64,000 nt of DNA from Pseudomonadota bacterium (lineage in GTDB: Bacteria > Pseudomonadota > Gammaproteobacteria > Steroidobacterales > Steroidobacteraceae): contig JAFAEQ010000015.1 of assembly GCA_023423935.1 (NCBI GenBank), forward strand, positions 62,001 to 126,000, given 5' to 3'. A program made the position numbers and the translations under genes. The notes under the pieces are model-generated. The model was not told the DNA's origin and did not search any database. It was given only the letters and a program-made list of their open reading frames with translations. How positions within the stretch are numbered: position 1 is the stretch's first letter; each line of letters begins with the position of its first letter. This document shows positions 8,764-16,620 of the stretch, piece after piece.

Positions 8764-10281
8764 ATGTCCTCGCTTCCCCTGATCGAGCTCAAACACTGCT
8801 CCCTGATTCTCGACGATCAAGTCGTTCTCGACGATGTCAGCTTCGCGCTACGTCGCGGCGAGCGCTGGGCGTTGGTCGGTCCGAACGGCTCGGGCAAATC
8901 CATGCTGCTCAAGATGTTGCGCGGTGATGTATGGCCGACGCCGACAGGTCGGGAGCAGCGCTCATGGCGATTGAACGGACAGGTGCAGCATCAGCCCGCA
9001 GGCATCAAGGAGCTGATCGCGTACCTCGGGCCCGAACGCCAGGACAAATATGTCCGCTATGACTGGGACCTCACGGTGATGCAGGTCGTCACCACGGGTC
9101 TCTTCGATGAAGACATTCCGCTCACGAGTCCCACGCGTTCGCAACGACAGAAAGTCGATCGCCTGCTGCATCGTTTCGGTCTCTGGAAGCTGCGAGATCG
9201 CAGCATTCTGAATCTATCGTACGGTCAGCGTCGACTGACCTTGGTCGCGCGCATGTTCGCAAGTCCTGCTCGTGTACTGCTGCTGGATGAGGTCTTCAAC
9301 GGACTCGACGCGAAGACGAAACGCCTGCTCACGCATGCGCTCGAGCAGCCGCGCTCGGGGCACGATTGGATCATCACCTCGCATCGACCGGCCGAATTGC
9401 CTTCGAATCTCACGCATGTTGCGCGCATATGCAAGGGCAAGCTGATCAGCGCGATGCGCGCAGGTGCTCGCTCTCGTCGCGGTCCTTCAGAGGAAACGGA
9501 GCAGGGCGTCGACAAGAAGTCAGGCGCGAAAAGGCTGCATGTGGCGCCGCATCGAACGACGAAAGCTCTTGCTTTGCCTGCGCGGCGAAGGCGAGTCGGC
9601 AAGAACGATTGGCTCGTCCGCATCACCGATGCCGATCTCTATCGCGATTACCGTCTTGTGATTCGCCAACTCAATTGGCAACTCGATCGCGGACAGCATT
9701 GGGCCATTCTTGGCGCGAACGGCTCGGGCAAGTCCAGCATTCTCAGCATGATCTACGGCGATCTGCATCCCGCGCTCGGCGGCAAGATCGAGCGCAAGGG
9801 GATGAAGCCCGGCACGCGCATCGAAGAATGGAAGCGTCGCGTCGGCTTCGTCTCGCCCGAGTTGCAAGCGAACTACTTCACCGCCCGTTCCATCGAGGAG
9901 ATCGTGATCTCCGGTCGCTACTCGAGCATCGGCCTCAATGAGCCTGCGACCGCGAGCGACCGTCGTGCCGCATCAAGATGGCTCGAGTTCTTCGGCCTCG
10001 AAGCGCTGCGCGATCGCGGTCCACGCCAGGTGTCGTACGGCCAGATGCGCCTCGCACTGATTGCACGGGCCATGATGAACCAGCCCGAACTATTGCTGCT
10101 GGATGAGCCCTGTACAGGCCTCGATCAGGAAGTGCGGCTGCACGTACTCGAAATCATCGAGCAACTCGCACGCTCCGGCACGCAGATCGTCATGGCCGTG
10201 CACGACCGCGAGGACATCGTGCCGGCGGTGGGGAATGTGCTGGAGATAAGCTCTCGGCGCGCGAGGGCAATTGATAATTGA
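8764..10281 (+). CDS. Tandem ATP-binding cassette protein, ModF-like
   Basis: A 505-residue soluble protein with two complete ABC ATPase modules and no membrane segment. The first has Walker A GPNGSGKSM (~40), signature LSYGQRRLTL (~155) and Walker B VLLLDEVF. The second has Walker A GANGSGKSS (~320), signature VSYGQMRLAL and Walker B LLLLDEPCTGLD. A positively charged linker (~235-280) joins them. This layout matches ModF, which accompanies molybdate uptake genes in enterobacteria. No molybdate permease is nearby, so ModF-like is a family label and the function here is open. Confidence 0.85.
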   Translation: MSSLPLIELKHCSLILDDQVVLDDVSFALRRGERWALVGPNGSGKSMLLKMLRGDVWPTPTGREQRSWRLNGQVQHQPAGIKELIAYLGPERQDKYVRYDWDLTVMQVVTTGLFDEDIPLTSPTRSQRQKVDRLLHRFGLWKLRDRSILNLSYGQRRLTLVARMFASPARVLLLDEVFNGLDAKTKRLLTHALEQPRSGHDWIITSHRPAELPSNLTHVARICKGKLISAMRAGARSRRGPSEETEQGVDKKSGAKRLHVAPHRTTKALALPARRRRVGKNDWLVRITDADLYRDYRLVIRQLNWQLDRGQHWAILGANGSGKSSILSMIYGDLHPALGGKIERKGMKPGTRIEEWKRRVGFVSPELQANYFTARSIEEIVISGRYSSIGLNEPATASDRRAASRWLEFFGLEALRDRGPRQVSYGQMRLALIARAMMNQPELLLLDEPCTGLDQEVRLHVLEIIEQLARSGTQIVMAVHDREDIVPAVGNVLEISSRRARAIDN

Positions 10282-10360
10282 CAATGGACAATTGACAACG
10301 AAGAAGAGCAAGTCGTCGATCAAAGATGCGGCGACTCAGAGCCCGTCTCCGTCTCCCTTT

Positions 10361-10412
10361 GTGGGTCCGACTTCAGTCGGACACCTCTTTGTTCGGCTAA
10401 AGCCGAACCCAC
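10361..10412. repeat. REP-like double hairpin
   Basis: A perfect palindrome GTCCGACTTCAGTCGGAC (10365-10382) is followed by a second one, GTTCGGCTAAAGCCGAAC (10391-10408). Outer GTGGGT/ACCCAC arms close the pair into a three-stem structure. This is the architecture of REP/BIME elements mobilised by RAYT transposases. No RAYT gene is in the window. Confidence 0.75.
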
Positions 10413-10464
10413 AGTGGAAACAGAGTCGAGTGGAACAGAGTCGCTCAGTGAGCCCACCTCTCTC

Positions 10465-10495
10465 CATGGTAGGTCCGACTTCAGTCGGACATCTC
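10465..10495. repeat. REP-like palindrome, second copy
   Basis: The same GTCCGACTTCAGTCGGAC palindrome (10473-10490), preceded by TGGTAG, lies about 108 bp from the first. The second hairpin is not preserved here. Confidence 0.7.
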
Positions 10496-10705
10496 TGTGT
10501 TGCAGCAAAGACTGCGAGAGGAAACTGCCTTCGACGGACGCGTTACTCGACTCTTCTGCAGCCGCTCCATTCGCTGCTGAATCGACAATTAACAACTAAG
10601 ACCGAGCAACGTCGTCGAGCCGAGACCGCTCAGCTGCGAGTCTCGGGTGTCTCGCTCTGCGCTCTTGCCGTTGTCAATTGTCCATTATCCATTGTCAATT
10701 TCCTC

Positions 10706-11605
10706 TCAAACCTTCACCTCCGCCTCATACACGATCACCGCATCGCCGACGATGCGGACGCTTTGGGCGACGCGGCCGGAGGATTCGACTTCGACGTGGA
10801 CGAGGCCGGGACGGCGGACCCATTGGCCCTGGCGGCCTTCGAATACGACGCGGCCGTCTTTCGGATGCAGCAGGCCGTGATTCACGAGGTACACGCCGAG
10901 CATGCCGTGGGCATTGCCGCTGACCGGATCTTCGGGAATTCCAAGCGCGGGGCAGAACATGCGCGATGAGGTGCCTTCGCCGCTCGGGTTGAGCGCGAAC
11001 ACGAAGTAACCTTCGGCGCCGACGTGCGGCGTGAGTCGTGTCAGTTCCTCGAAGTCGGGCTTCACGGACGGCAGCAGCTCGGGTGAGCGCAAGCCGATCA
11101 ACAGGCGCGAGGTGCCCTTGGTCATGATCTGCAGGGGGCAGTCGATGTGCAGGCTCGGGCTCGAAATGCCGAGCGCATCCAGGACCTGACGGCGATGATG
11201 ATCGGGAATCACGGGCCCCAGCGAAGGAGGGCTCTGGGTGATGGCCACGCGCAGATCACCTTCCACTTCAGTCACTTCGATCTCAACCACGCCTGCGCCT
11301 GTGCGCTGACGGATCTTGCCTGTCGGTTTGCCGTCGACTTTCGCGCGCACGTACTGAGCGGCGATGGTCGCGTGGCCGACGAACGAGGCCGGGTGACGGG
11401 GAGTGAAGTAGCGGATCTGCATGTCGTGATCCGCACTCTCGGCTTCGAGCACGAACGCCGTTTCGCCATTCACCTCGGCGGCGATGGTCTGCATCTCGTC
11501 TTCGGAGAGCGAGTCCGCATCCAGCACGACGATGGCCGGATTGCCGCAAAAGCGTTGTCGCGTGAACGCATCGACGTGAAAAAGCCTGCAGCGGCGACTT
11601 GGCAT
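10706..11605 (-). CDS. PhzF-family isomerase/epimerase
   Basis: A 299-residue cytoplasmic protein. The frame is open further upstream, but family similarity begins at MPSRRCRLFHVDAFT, so the ATG at 11605 is preferred. Features of the PhzF/diaminopimelate-epimerase-like fold are FCGNPAIVVLD near the N-terminus, the acidic ETAFV segment (Glu of the catalytic site), the RYFTPRHPASFVGHATIAA loop and, in the second half, GIPEDPVSGNAHG. PhzF-like enzymes isomerise diverse small molecules and most are functionally uncharacterised. It faces away from the TPP riboswitch locus and shows no operon partner. Confidence 0.9.
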   Translation of the reverse strand: MPSRRCRLFHVDAFTRQRFCGNPAIVVLDADSLSEDEMQTIAAEVNGETAFVLEAESADHDMQIRYFTPRHPASFVGHATIAAQYVRAKVDGKPTGKIRQRTGAGVVEIEVTEVEGDLRVAITQSPPSLGPVIPDHHRRQVLDALGISSPSLHIDCPLQIMTKGTSRLLIGLRSPELLPSVKPDFEELTRLTPHVGAEGYFVFALNPSGEGTSSRMFCPALGIPEDPVSGNAHGMLGVYLVNHGLLHPKDGRVVFEGRQGQWVRRPGLVHVEVESSGRVAQSVRIVGDAVIVYEAEVKV

Positions 11606-11785
11606 ACCGAAAAAACCTGTAAGTGACTTCCCCGGCGCTCTTATGGCGGAAGTGCGCGCAGAGCGCAAGCGCGTGACCGTGGCTACAGGCAAACGGCTAT
11701 TGGCTGCTGGCCAGAGAGCGAACATTTCTCTTCTGGCCGGTATCACAGTCGCCAGTCGGCTTCCGGCGCGCTAGAATCGCGCCCG

Positions 11786-11892
11786 CCTTGGGGTGGCCCT
11801 GACTTGGGCCTGAGATGCCGAACGCGATTCTTCGCTCATCGGCGGACCCGTTGAACCTGATCCGGTTAGTACCGGCGTAGGGAGCAGGTCAT
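11786..11892 (+). promoter_or_regulatory. TPP riboswitch (THI element)
   Basis: The conserved THI blocks are present in order: a GGGGTG-type P2 arm, CTGAGATG, ACCCGTTGAACCTGATC, then GGTTAGTACCGGCGTAGGGA. A TAGAAT -10-like hexamer lies just upstream (~11772). It precedes the TonB-dependent receptor by about 100 bp. Thiamine diphosphate binding normally lowers expression, which fits a thiamine uptake locus. Confidence 0.95.
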
Positions 11893-11995
11893 GCAATCTG
11901 AGTTCTCAGACAACCATTGCCATGCGTGCGGCCATTCGTCCGCGCGTCGCTTCATTTGCGTCGCAGTCCGGATCTTCTGACCAGGGAGATCTGTC

Positions 11996-14101
11996 ATGCG
12001 TGTTTCCGCTTTAGTTCTGGGTCTTGGGCTCTCATCTGCCGTTTGTGCGGCCGACAATGTGCTCGAGGAAGTGATCGTGACATCGACGCTGCGTCAGCAG
12101 ACGCTGGTCGATGTGCCCGTCAGCGTGTCGGTGCTCGATGCGCGCACGATTCAGGATGCCGGACGTCAGCAGTTCGAAGATGTGCTGACCAGCGTCCCGA
12201 ATCTGCATTGGGCGGGAGGCAGCTCTCGTCCGCGCTATTTTCAGCTGCGTGGCATCGGTGAGCGCGAACAATACGAAGGTGCGCCGAATCCTTCGGTGGG
12301 CTTTCTGATCGACGACATCGACTTCAGCGGCATCGGTATGGCCGCGACGCTGTTCGACGTCGATCGCATCGAAGTGCTGCGAGGTCCTCAGGGCATGCGC
12401 TACGGCGCCAATGCTCTTGCGGGTCTGATCGTGCTTCGCAGTGCAGCTCCCGAGGATCAGTTTGGCTTCCAGACAGAGGCCTCGATAGGCGACTACGACA
12501 GCGATTCGATCGGCGCGGTGGCCACAGGTCCCGTCTCTTCTCTCAATTCAGCGTGGCGGCTCGGTGTGCAGCGTTATCGTAGCGATGGCTTTCGCGACGA
12601 TCCGTATCTGCGCCGCGACGACACCAACGGTCGCGACGAGCTGACGGCACGGGCGAAATGGCGCTGGCAGCCCTCGGAGCGTACGACGGTCGATCTCACC
12701 TGGCTGCATGTCGATCTCGACAATGGTTACGACGCCTGGTCGATCGACAACTCGCGTCGCTCGCTTGCGAACGAACCCGGCAAGGACACTCAGAAGGCCG
12801 ATGGCGGCGCGGTGCGTGTCGAGACCGAAGCGGGCTCGCTCGGCAAGCTCACTGTGATCGGCACGCTGTCGCAATCGGATGGCGAAAACAGCTTCGATGG
12901 CGATTGGGGCAATCCGCAGAGCTGGGCGCCTTACACCTACGATTACTTCTATCGCGCAGTCACGTCGCGCGACGCTCGCAGCTTCGAGGCGCGGCTGAGC
13001 TCGTTCGACGGACCCGAGGACGGGCTCGCATGGCTGGTCGGTGCGTACGTGCTCGATCTCGACGAAACCATTCATGAGATCAGCGTCGGTGAGTACATCG
13101 ACCCGTTCGCGCCGGAGTATTCGGGCAGCACGGATGATTGGCTGAAGAGCCACTACGACGCTCGCAACATCGCCGTGTTCGGTCAGCTCGAAGGCATGTT
13201 CACTTCGCGTTGGGGATGGTCGTTGGGCGCGCGCAGTGAGCGTCGTTCCGCCGATTACAGCGACAACGGCGTCCAGGACGGCAACGTGCGTGTCACCCGC
13301 ACGAGCGACGAGCAAACGATGTGGGGCGGACAGGCGTCGCTGCACTTCGATGTGCAGGATAACGTGCGTACCTTCGCGACGCTCTCGCGCGGCTACAAGG
13401 CGGGCGGTTTCAATCTCGGTCGGGCGGCAGCGCTCAGAGAGCGCTTTGCACCGGAGTATCTGTGGAGTCTGGACATCGGCGCGAAGGGTGAATGGTTCGA
13501 GCGCCGTTTGTACGCGGATGTGACTGCGTTCTACATGCGCCGCGAGGACATGCAGGTCGCCACTGGCTTCCAGCTCGATCCGGTGGGTGATCCGAACAGC
13601 TATCTGTTCTTCACGGACAATGCAGCGGGCGGACGCAACTATGGTCTGGAGGCGAGCGTGCGATGGCGCGCGACGCCGCAGCTCGAGCTTGGCGGATCGC
13701 TCGGCCTGCTGCGCACGCGCTATGTCGGCTTTCGTCCCGAAGGCATCGATGTGAGCGATCGCGATCAGGCTCATGCGCCCGAGTACACGCTCGCGCTGAA
13801 TGCGACCTGGCGCTCTCCGCGGGGCTGGATGGCACGTGTCGATCTTGCAGCGATCGATGATTACTACTTCGATGTACCGCCGAACGATGAGCGCGCAAAC
13901 GCCTATACGCTGACGAATCTGAAGTTCGGCTATGAAGCAGAAAACTGGGCCGTCTATCTGTGGAGTCGCAACGTGTTCGATGAGGACTACGCAGTGCGCG
14001 GCTTCTACTTCGGCAACGAACCGCCCGACTTCGAAAACAAGCTCTACACCCAGCTCGGCGAGCCGCGGCAGGTGGGAGTGAATGTGAGGTGGAAGTATTA
14101 G
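11996..14101 (+). CDS. TonB-dependent outer-membrane receptor, probably for thiamine
   Basis: A 701-residue receptor with a signal peptide (MRVSALVLGLGLSSAVCAA), then a plug domain starting at EEVIVTSTLRQQTLVDVPVSVSV and containing RIEVLRGPQGMRYGANALAG. A 22-strand-type beta barrel ends in an aromatic-rich C-terminus (VGVNVRWKY). The start has a GGGAG ribosome-binding site about 7 nt upstream. Receptors placed behind THI elements are the known outer-membrane route for thiamine in Gram-negative bacteria lacking a complete alternative. The TPP riboswitch and downstream YkoF-like, PnuT-like and kinase genes support that substrate. The barrel sequence alone would not give the substrate. Confidence 0.93.
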   Translation: MRVSALVLGLGLSSAVCAADNVLEEVIVTSTLRQQTLVDVPVSVSVLDARTIQDAGRQQFEDVLTSVPNLHWAGGSSRPRYFQLRGIGEREQYEGAPNPSVGFLIDDIDFSGIGMAATLFDVDRIEVLRGPQGMRYGANALAGLIVLRSAAPEDQFGFQTEASIGDYDSDSIGAVATGPVSSLNSAWRLGVQRYRSDGFRDDPYLRRDDTNGRDELTARAKWRWQPSERTTVDLTWLHVDLDNGYDAWSIDNSRRSLANEPGKDTQKADGGAVRVETEAGSLGKLTVIGTLSQSDGENSFDGDWGNPQSWAPYTYDYFYRAVTSRDARSFEARLSSFDGPEDGLAWLVGAYVLDLDETIHEISVGEYIDPFAPEYSGSTDDWLKSHYDARNIAVFGQLEGMFTSRWGWSLGARSERRSADYSDNGVQDGNVRVTRTSDEQTMWGGQASLHFDVQDNVRTFATLSRGYKAGGFNLGRAAALRERFAPEYLWSLDIGAKGEWFERRLYADVTAFYMRREDMQVATGFQLDPVGDPNSYLFFTDNAAGGRNYGLEASVRWRATPQLELGGSLGLLRTRYVGFRPEGIDVSDRDQAHAPEYTLALNATWRSPRGWMARVDLAAIDDYYFDVPPNDERANAYTLTNLKFGYEAENWAVYLWSRNVFDEDYAVRGFYFGNEPPDFENKLYTQLGEPRQVGVNVRWKY

Positions 14102-14500
14102 GGCTTAGGCTAGCGCCTAAGCCCTAGGCTCTAGGCTCTAGGTGCTAGGTGCTAGGCTCCAGGTCGGAATGCAGACTGCGCTGCGCGCACGCAACCAACG
14201 CTCAACGACATTTTTTCCTAGCGCCTAACATCGATGGCCTAGCGGCCAGGCTCTAGGCTCTAGGTGCTAGGCTCTAGGTCGGAACGCAGACTGCGCTGCG
14301 CGCAAGCAGCCAACGTTCAACGACGTTTTTACCTGACGCCTAACATCTATGGCCTAGCGGCCAGGCTCTAGGCTCTAGGTGCTAGGCTCTAGGTCGGAAG
14401 GCAGACTGCGCTGCGCGCAAGCAACTAACGACTTCATGTCCAACGATGCTTCTTCGTCTTACCTAGCACCTAGGCCCTAGTGCCTAGCGCCTTTTTTTCG
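14102..14500. repeat. CTAGG word repeats with a 115-bp tandem repeat
   Basis: The receptor stop is followed at once by GGCTCTAGGTGCTAGG-type words. A 115-bp unit then starts with AGGTCGGAA.GCAGACTGCG at 14161, 14276 and 14391, an exact 115-bp spacing, with the third copy partial. The right edge carries the inverse-like words ACCTAGCACCTAGGCCCTAG. No gene is visible. The block separates the receptor gene from the rest of the thiamine salvage genes. Confidence 0.85.
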
Positions 14501-14512
14501 AGGTTCTTCTCC

Positions 14513-14755
14513 ATGCCTACCGCCATCGAAATCAGCCTCTATCCGCTCGACGCTGACTACATTCCGCCGATCAAGGATTTCATCGATCGGTTGAATCGCT
14601 ATCCGGAGATCAAGGTCACGACCAACGCGATGAGCACGCAGATTGCCGGCGAGCATCAGCGGCTGTTCGAGATTCTTGCGAAGGAGACGGCGATCAGCTT
14701 CGGTGAGGCCGGCCGCAAGGTGTTCGTGATGAAGGTGCTGGGCGGCGGGAGCTAG
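14513..14755 (+). CDS. YkoF-like thiamine/HMP-binding protein
   Basis: A small 80-residue protein beginning MPTAIEISLYPLDADYIPPIKDF, preceded by GAGG at good spacing. An in-frame upstream start at 14480 is less likely because it lies in the repeat block. The sequence has the ferredoxin-like alpha/beta pattern of the YkoF / thiamine-binding (MTH1187-type) family, including TTNAMSTQIAGEHQRLFEIL and GRKVFVMKVL. YkoF binds thiamine or hydroxymethylpyrimidine in the cytoplasm. Its place between a TPP-controlled receptor and a PnuT-like transporter supports a role as thiamine-binding accessory protein. The precise family was judged by pattern and context, not by alignment. Confidence 0.75.
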   Translation: MPTAIEISLYPLDADYIPPIKDFIDRLNRYPEIKVTTNAMSTQIAGEHQRLFEILAKETAISFGEAGRKVFVMKVLGGGS

Positions 14756-14772
14756 CGTCCGGGTTCCACCTC

Positions 14773-14806
14773 CTGTGGGTTCGACTTCAGTCGAACATCT
14801 GCAACC
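14773..14806. repeat. REP-like palindrome inside the thiamine salvage cluster
   Basis: GTTCGACTTCAGTCGAAC (14779-14796) is a perfect palindrome flanked by GTGG and CAACCC. It matches the REP-like elements near 10.4 kb with compensated changes (CG to TA pairs) in the stem. Confidence 0.7.
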
Positions 14807-14817
14807 CATCATCCGTC

Positions 14818-15453
14818 ATGAACCAGCTACTCGACCAACTTCGTGCCACCTCGCCGTGGGAGGCCATCGCCGCGGCGATTGGTCTCGCCTATCTGCTGCT
14901 CGCGGTGCGGCGCAATCTATGGTGCTGGCTCTGCGCGTTCGTCAGCACTTCGATCTACCTGGGGGTCTTTCTGCGCGCGAACCTGTACATGCAAAGCGCA
15001 TTGCAGGTGTTCTATCTGATCATGGCGGTCGTGGGATTCATGGACTGGCGTCGCGGTCGTACCGATCAGGGCGATGTGCTCATCCGGCGTTGGACTTGGA
15101 GACAGCATCTCGCTGCGTTCGGTGCAGTCGTCATTGCCACGCTCGTGAATGGCTGGTGGTTGTCCGGGACGGATGCCGCAGCCCCGTATGCGGATTCGTT
15201 CGTCACCTGGGCCAGTGTGATCACCACCTGGATGGTCGCGCGGCGTGTGATCGAAAACTGGTTGTACTGGATCGTCGTCGATGCGGTGGCCGCATGGCTC
15301 TATTTTTCGCAGGGTTTGCTGGTGACTACGCTGCTCTTCGTCATCTATATCGCGATCGTCATCCGGGGCTACGTGGTCTGGCGTCGCGAGCAGCACGCGC
15401 AGAAGCTTGCCGATGTCGTTTCAGGTTCCGCCTCCGCGCATGCTGCCAGCTGA
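14818..15453 (+). CDS. pnuT: PnuC-family transporter, thiamine type (PnuT)
   Basis: A 211-residue inner-membrane protein with about seven hydrophobic segments and the PnuC-family signatures NLWCWLCAFVSTSIYLGVF and QSALQVFYLIMAVVGFMDWRRG, plus a late NWLYWIVVDAVAAWLY. PnuC homologues carry vitamins by facilitated diffusion, with trapping by phosphorylation. Those in TPP-riboswitch loci next to a thiamine kinase are PnuT, the thiamine-specific branch. The gene overlaps the downstream kinase by about 40 bp, so uptake and phosphorylation are translationally linked. Confidence 0.9.
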   Translation: MNQLLDQLRATSPWEAIAAAIGLAYLLLAVRRNLWCWLCAFVSTSIYLGVFLRANLYMQSALQVFYLIMAVVGFMDWRRGRTDQGDVLIRRWTWRQHLAAFGAVVIATLVNGWWLSGTDAAAPYADSFVTWASVITTWMVARRVIENWLYWIVVDAVAAWLYFSQGLLVTTLLFVIYIAIVIRGYVVWRREQHAQKLADVVSGSASAHAAS

Positions 15454-16237
15454 GTTGAGCTCATTGTTGCCTGCTGGCGTCGGTGCGATCCGCTCTGTGG
15501 AGCGCATCAAGCACGGCCTCACCAACGACAGCTGGCGAGTGATCACGGAACATGACGACCTTGTCGTGAGAAGAGGCAATGCGTCGGAGAGCTCGCTGCA
15601 GATCGATCGCGACAGTGAAGCTCGGGTACTGATCGTCGCTGCGCAGGCCGGACTCGGTCCGGAAGTCGTCGTGAACGCGCGCGACCGAGGATTGCTGGTC
15701 ACTCGTTACGCAGGCGCCACCTGGACGGCAAGTGAGGCGCTCGAGCCTGGGAATATCGATCGGATCGCCGCGACGTTCGCACGTCTGCATGCGCTGCCCA
15801 TTCCCGACGGCGTGCATCGCGTGGATCTCAGGAGCGCGGTTCGCGCATACATCGCTTCGTTGAGCGAGCACGACACGGCATGGAACCTGCGCGCGCCTGC
15901 GCTCGAAGCTCGCGCCACCCATATCGTGGAGACACTGCGGCGCAATGCGCCCGAATGCCTGTGTCACAACGACGTCCATGCACTGAACATCGTCGACGAC
16001 GGCACGCTGCGTCTGATCGATTGGGAATACGCGGGCATCGGCGATCGCTACTTCGATCTGGCCTCGCTGTGCGTCTATCACACTTACGATCGGCAACGGC
16101 GCCAGCGTCTGCTGTCGAGCTACCTGCAGGGAATGGATGGCGAGGCGTATCGTCTTCTGGAGCTGGCTTGCTGGCTGTTCGAATACGTCCGCGATCTATG
16201 GATTGCCGTACGCGAATCGGCCGGGTCGCGCGATTGA
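15413..16237 (+). CDS. Thiamine kinase-like phosphotransferase (ThiK/choline kinase family)
   Basis: A 274-residue protein of the aminoglycoside phosphotransferase/choline kinase fold. The N-lobe has HGLTNDSWRV. The catalytic loop is CHNDVHALNIV (Asp as base, Asn for metal) and the metal-binding motif is LIDWEYAG. The ATG at 15413 is preferred over the TTG two codons earlier. The overlap with the PnuT gene and the TPP-controlled setting indicate that the kinase phosphorylates imported thiamine and traps it in the cytoplasm. Choline or another alcohol substrate cannot be excluded from the motifs alone. Confidence 0.82.
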   Translation: MSFQVPPPRMLPAELSSLLPAGVGAIRSVERIKHGLTNDSWRVITEHDDLVVRRGNASESSLQIDRDSEARVLIVAAQAGLGPEVVVNARDRGLLVTRYAGATWTASEALEPGNIDRIAATFARLHALPIPDGVHRVDLRSAVRAYIASLSEHDTAWNLRAPALEARATHIVETLRRNAPECLCHNDVHALNIVDDGTLRLIDWEYAGIGDRYFDLASLCVYHTYDRQRRQRLLSSYLQGMDGEAYRLLELACWLFEYVRDLWIAVRESAGSRD

Positions 16238-16268
16238 CAGAGTTACGCGGCGCCTCGATCCTGATCGC

Positions 16269-16580
16269 ATGCCTACCATCCATCTGATCGACATCTACGG
16301 CCAGCCGCATACGATCGAAGCCCCCTCGGGGCAGAAGCTCATGGAAGTGCTTCGCGAATACGACTTCGGCGTGATCGCCAGCTGCGGCGGCCCCTGCGCC
16401 ACCTGCCACGTCTACGTGGATCCTGCCTGGATGCCGCGACTACCCGCGATGCAATCGGACGAGCGCGACCTGGTCTCGATGCTCGAAACCTACGACCCCG
16501 CCACTTCGCGCCTCTCGTGCCAGATCCCTTTCACGGATGCGCTGGATGGAATCTCGTTGACGGTCGCGCCTGAGGAGTAA
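16269..16580 (+). CDS. 2Fe-2S ferredoxin, adrenodoxin type
   Basis: A 103-residue protein with the four-cysteine pattern of vertebrate/bacterial adrenodoxin-type ferredoxins: the cluster loop SCGGPCATCHVY carries three cysteines and LSCQIPF supplies the fourth. The usual acidic interaction helix follows (SDERDLVSML). Such ferredoxins donate electrons to P450s, ring hydroxylases or iron-sulfur assembly; no partner is encoded nearby. It starts about 30 bp after the kinase stop, so it may be the last gene of the thiamine transcript. Confidence 0.9.
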   Translation: MPTIHLIDIYGQPHTIEAPSGQKLMEVLREYDFGVIASCGGPCATCHVYVDPAWMPRLPAMQSDERDLVSMLETYDPATSRLSCQIPFTDALDGISLTVAPEE

Positions 16581-16620
16581 GAGGGAGACAGACCAGAGGG
16601 AGACAGACCAGAGGGAGACG
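16577..16620 (+). repeat. 15-bp tandem repeat after the ferredoxin gene
   Basis: AGAGGGAGACAGACC occurs about three times in direct tandem right after the ferredoxin stop, leading directly into the larger array. Confidence 0.75.

Larger units (their letters stand above)
10262..10705. repeat. Convergent-junction repeat block: CAATTG word dyad enclosing two REP-like palindromes
   Basis: The ~420 bp between the ABC ATPase and the convergent PhzF gene hold no credible gene. The left edge repeats CAATTGATAATTGACAATGG-type words. The right edge (~10670-10705) carries the inverse complement TTGTCAATTGTCCATT. Between them are two copies of a GTCCGACTTCAGTCGGAC palindrome, annotated separately. A partial word (CGACAATTAACAAC) appears near 10590. 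Confidence 0.8.
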
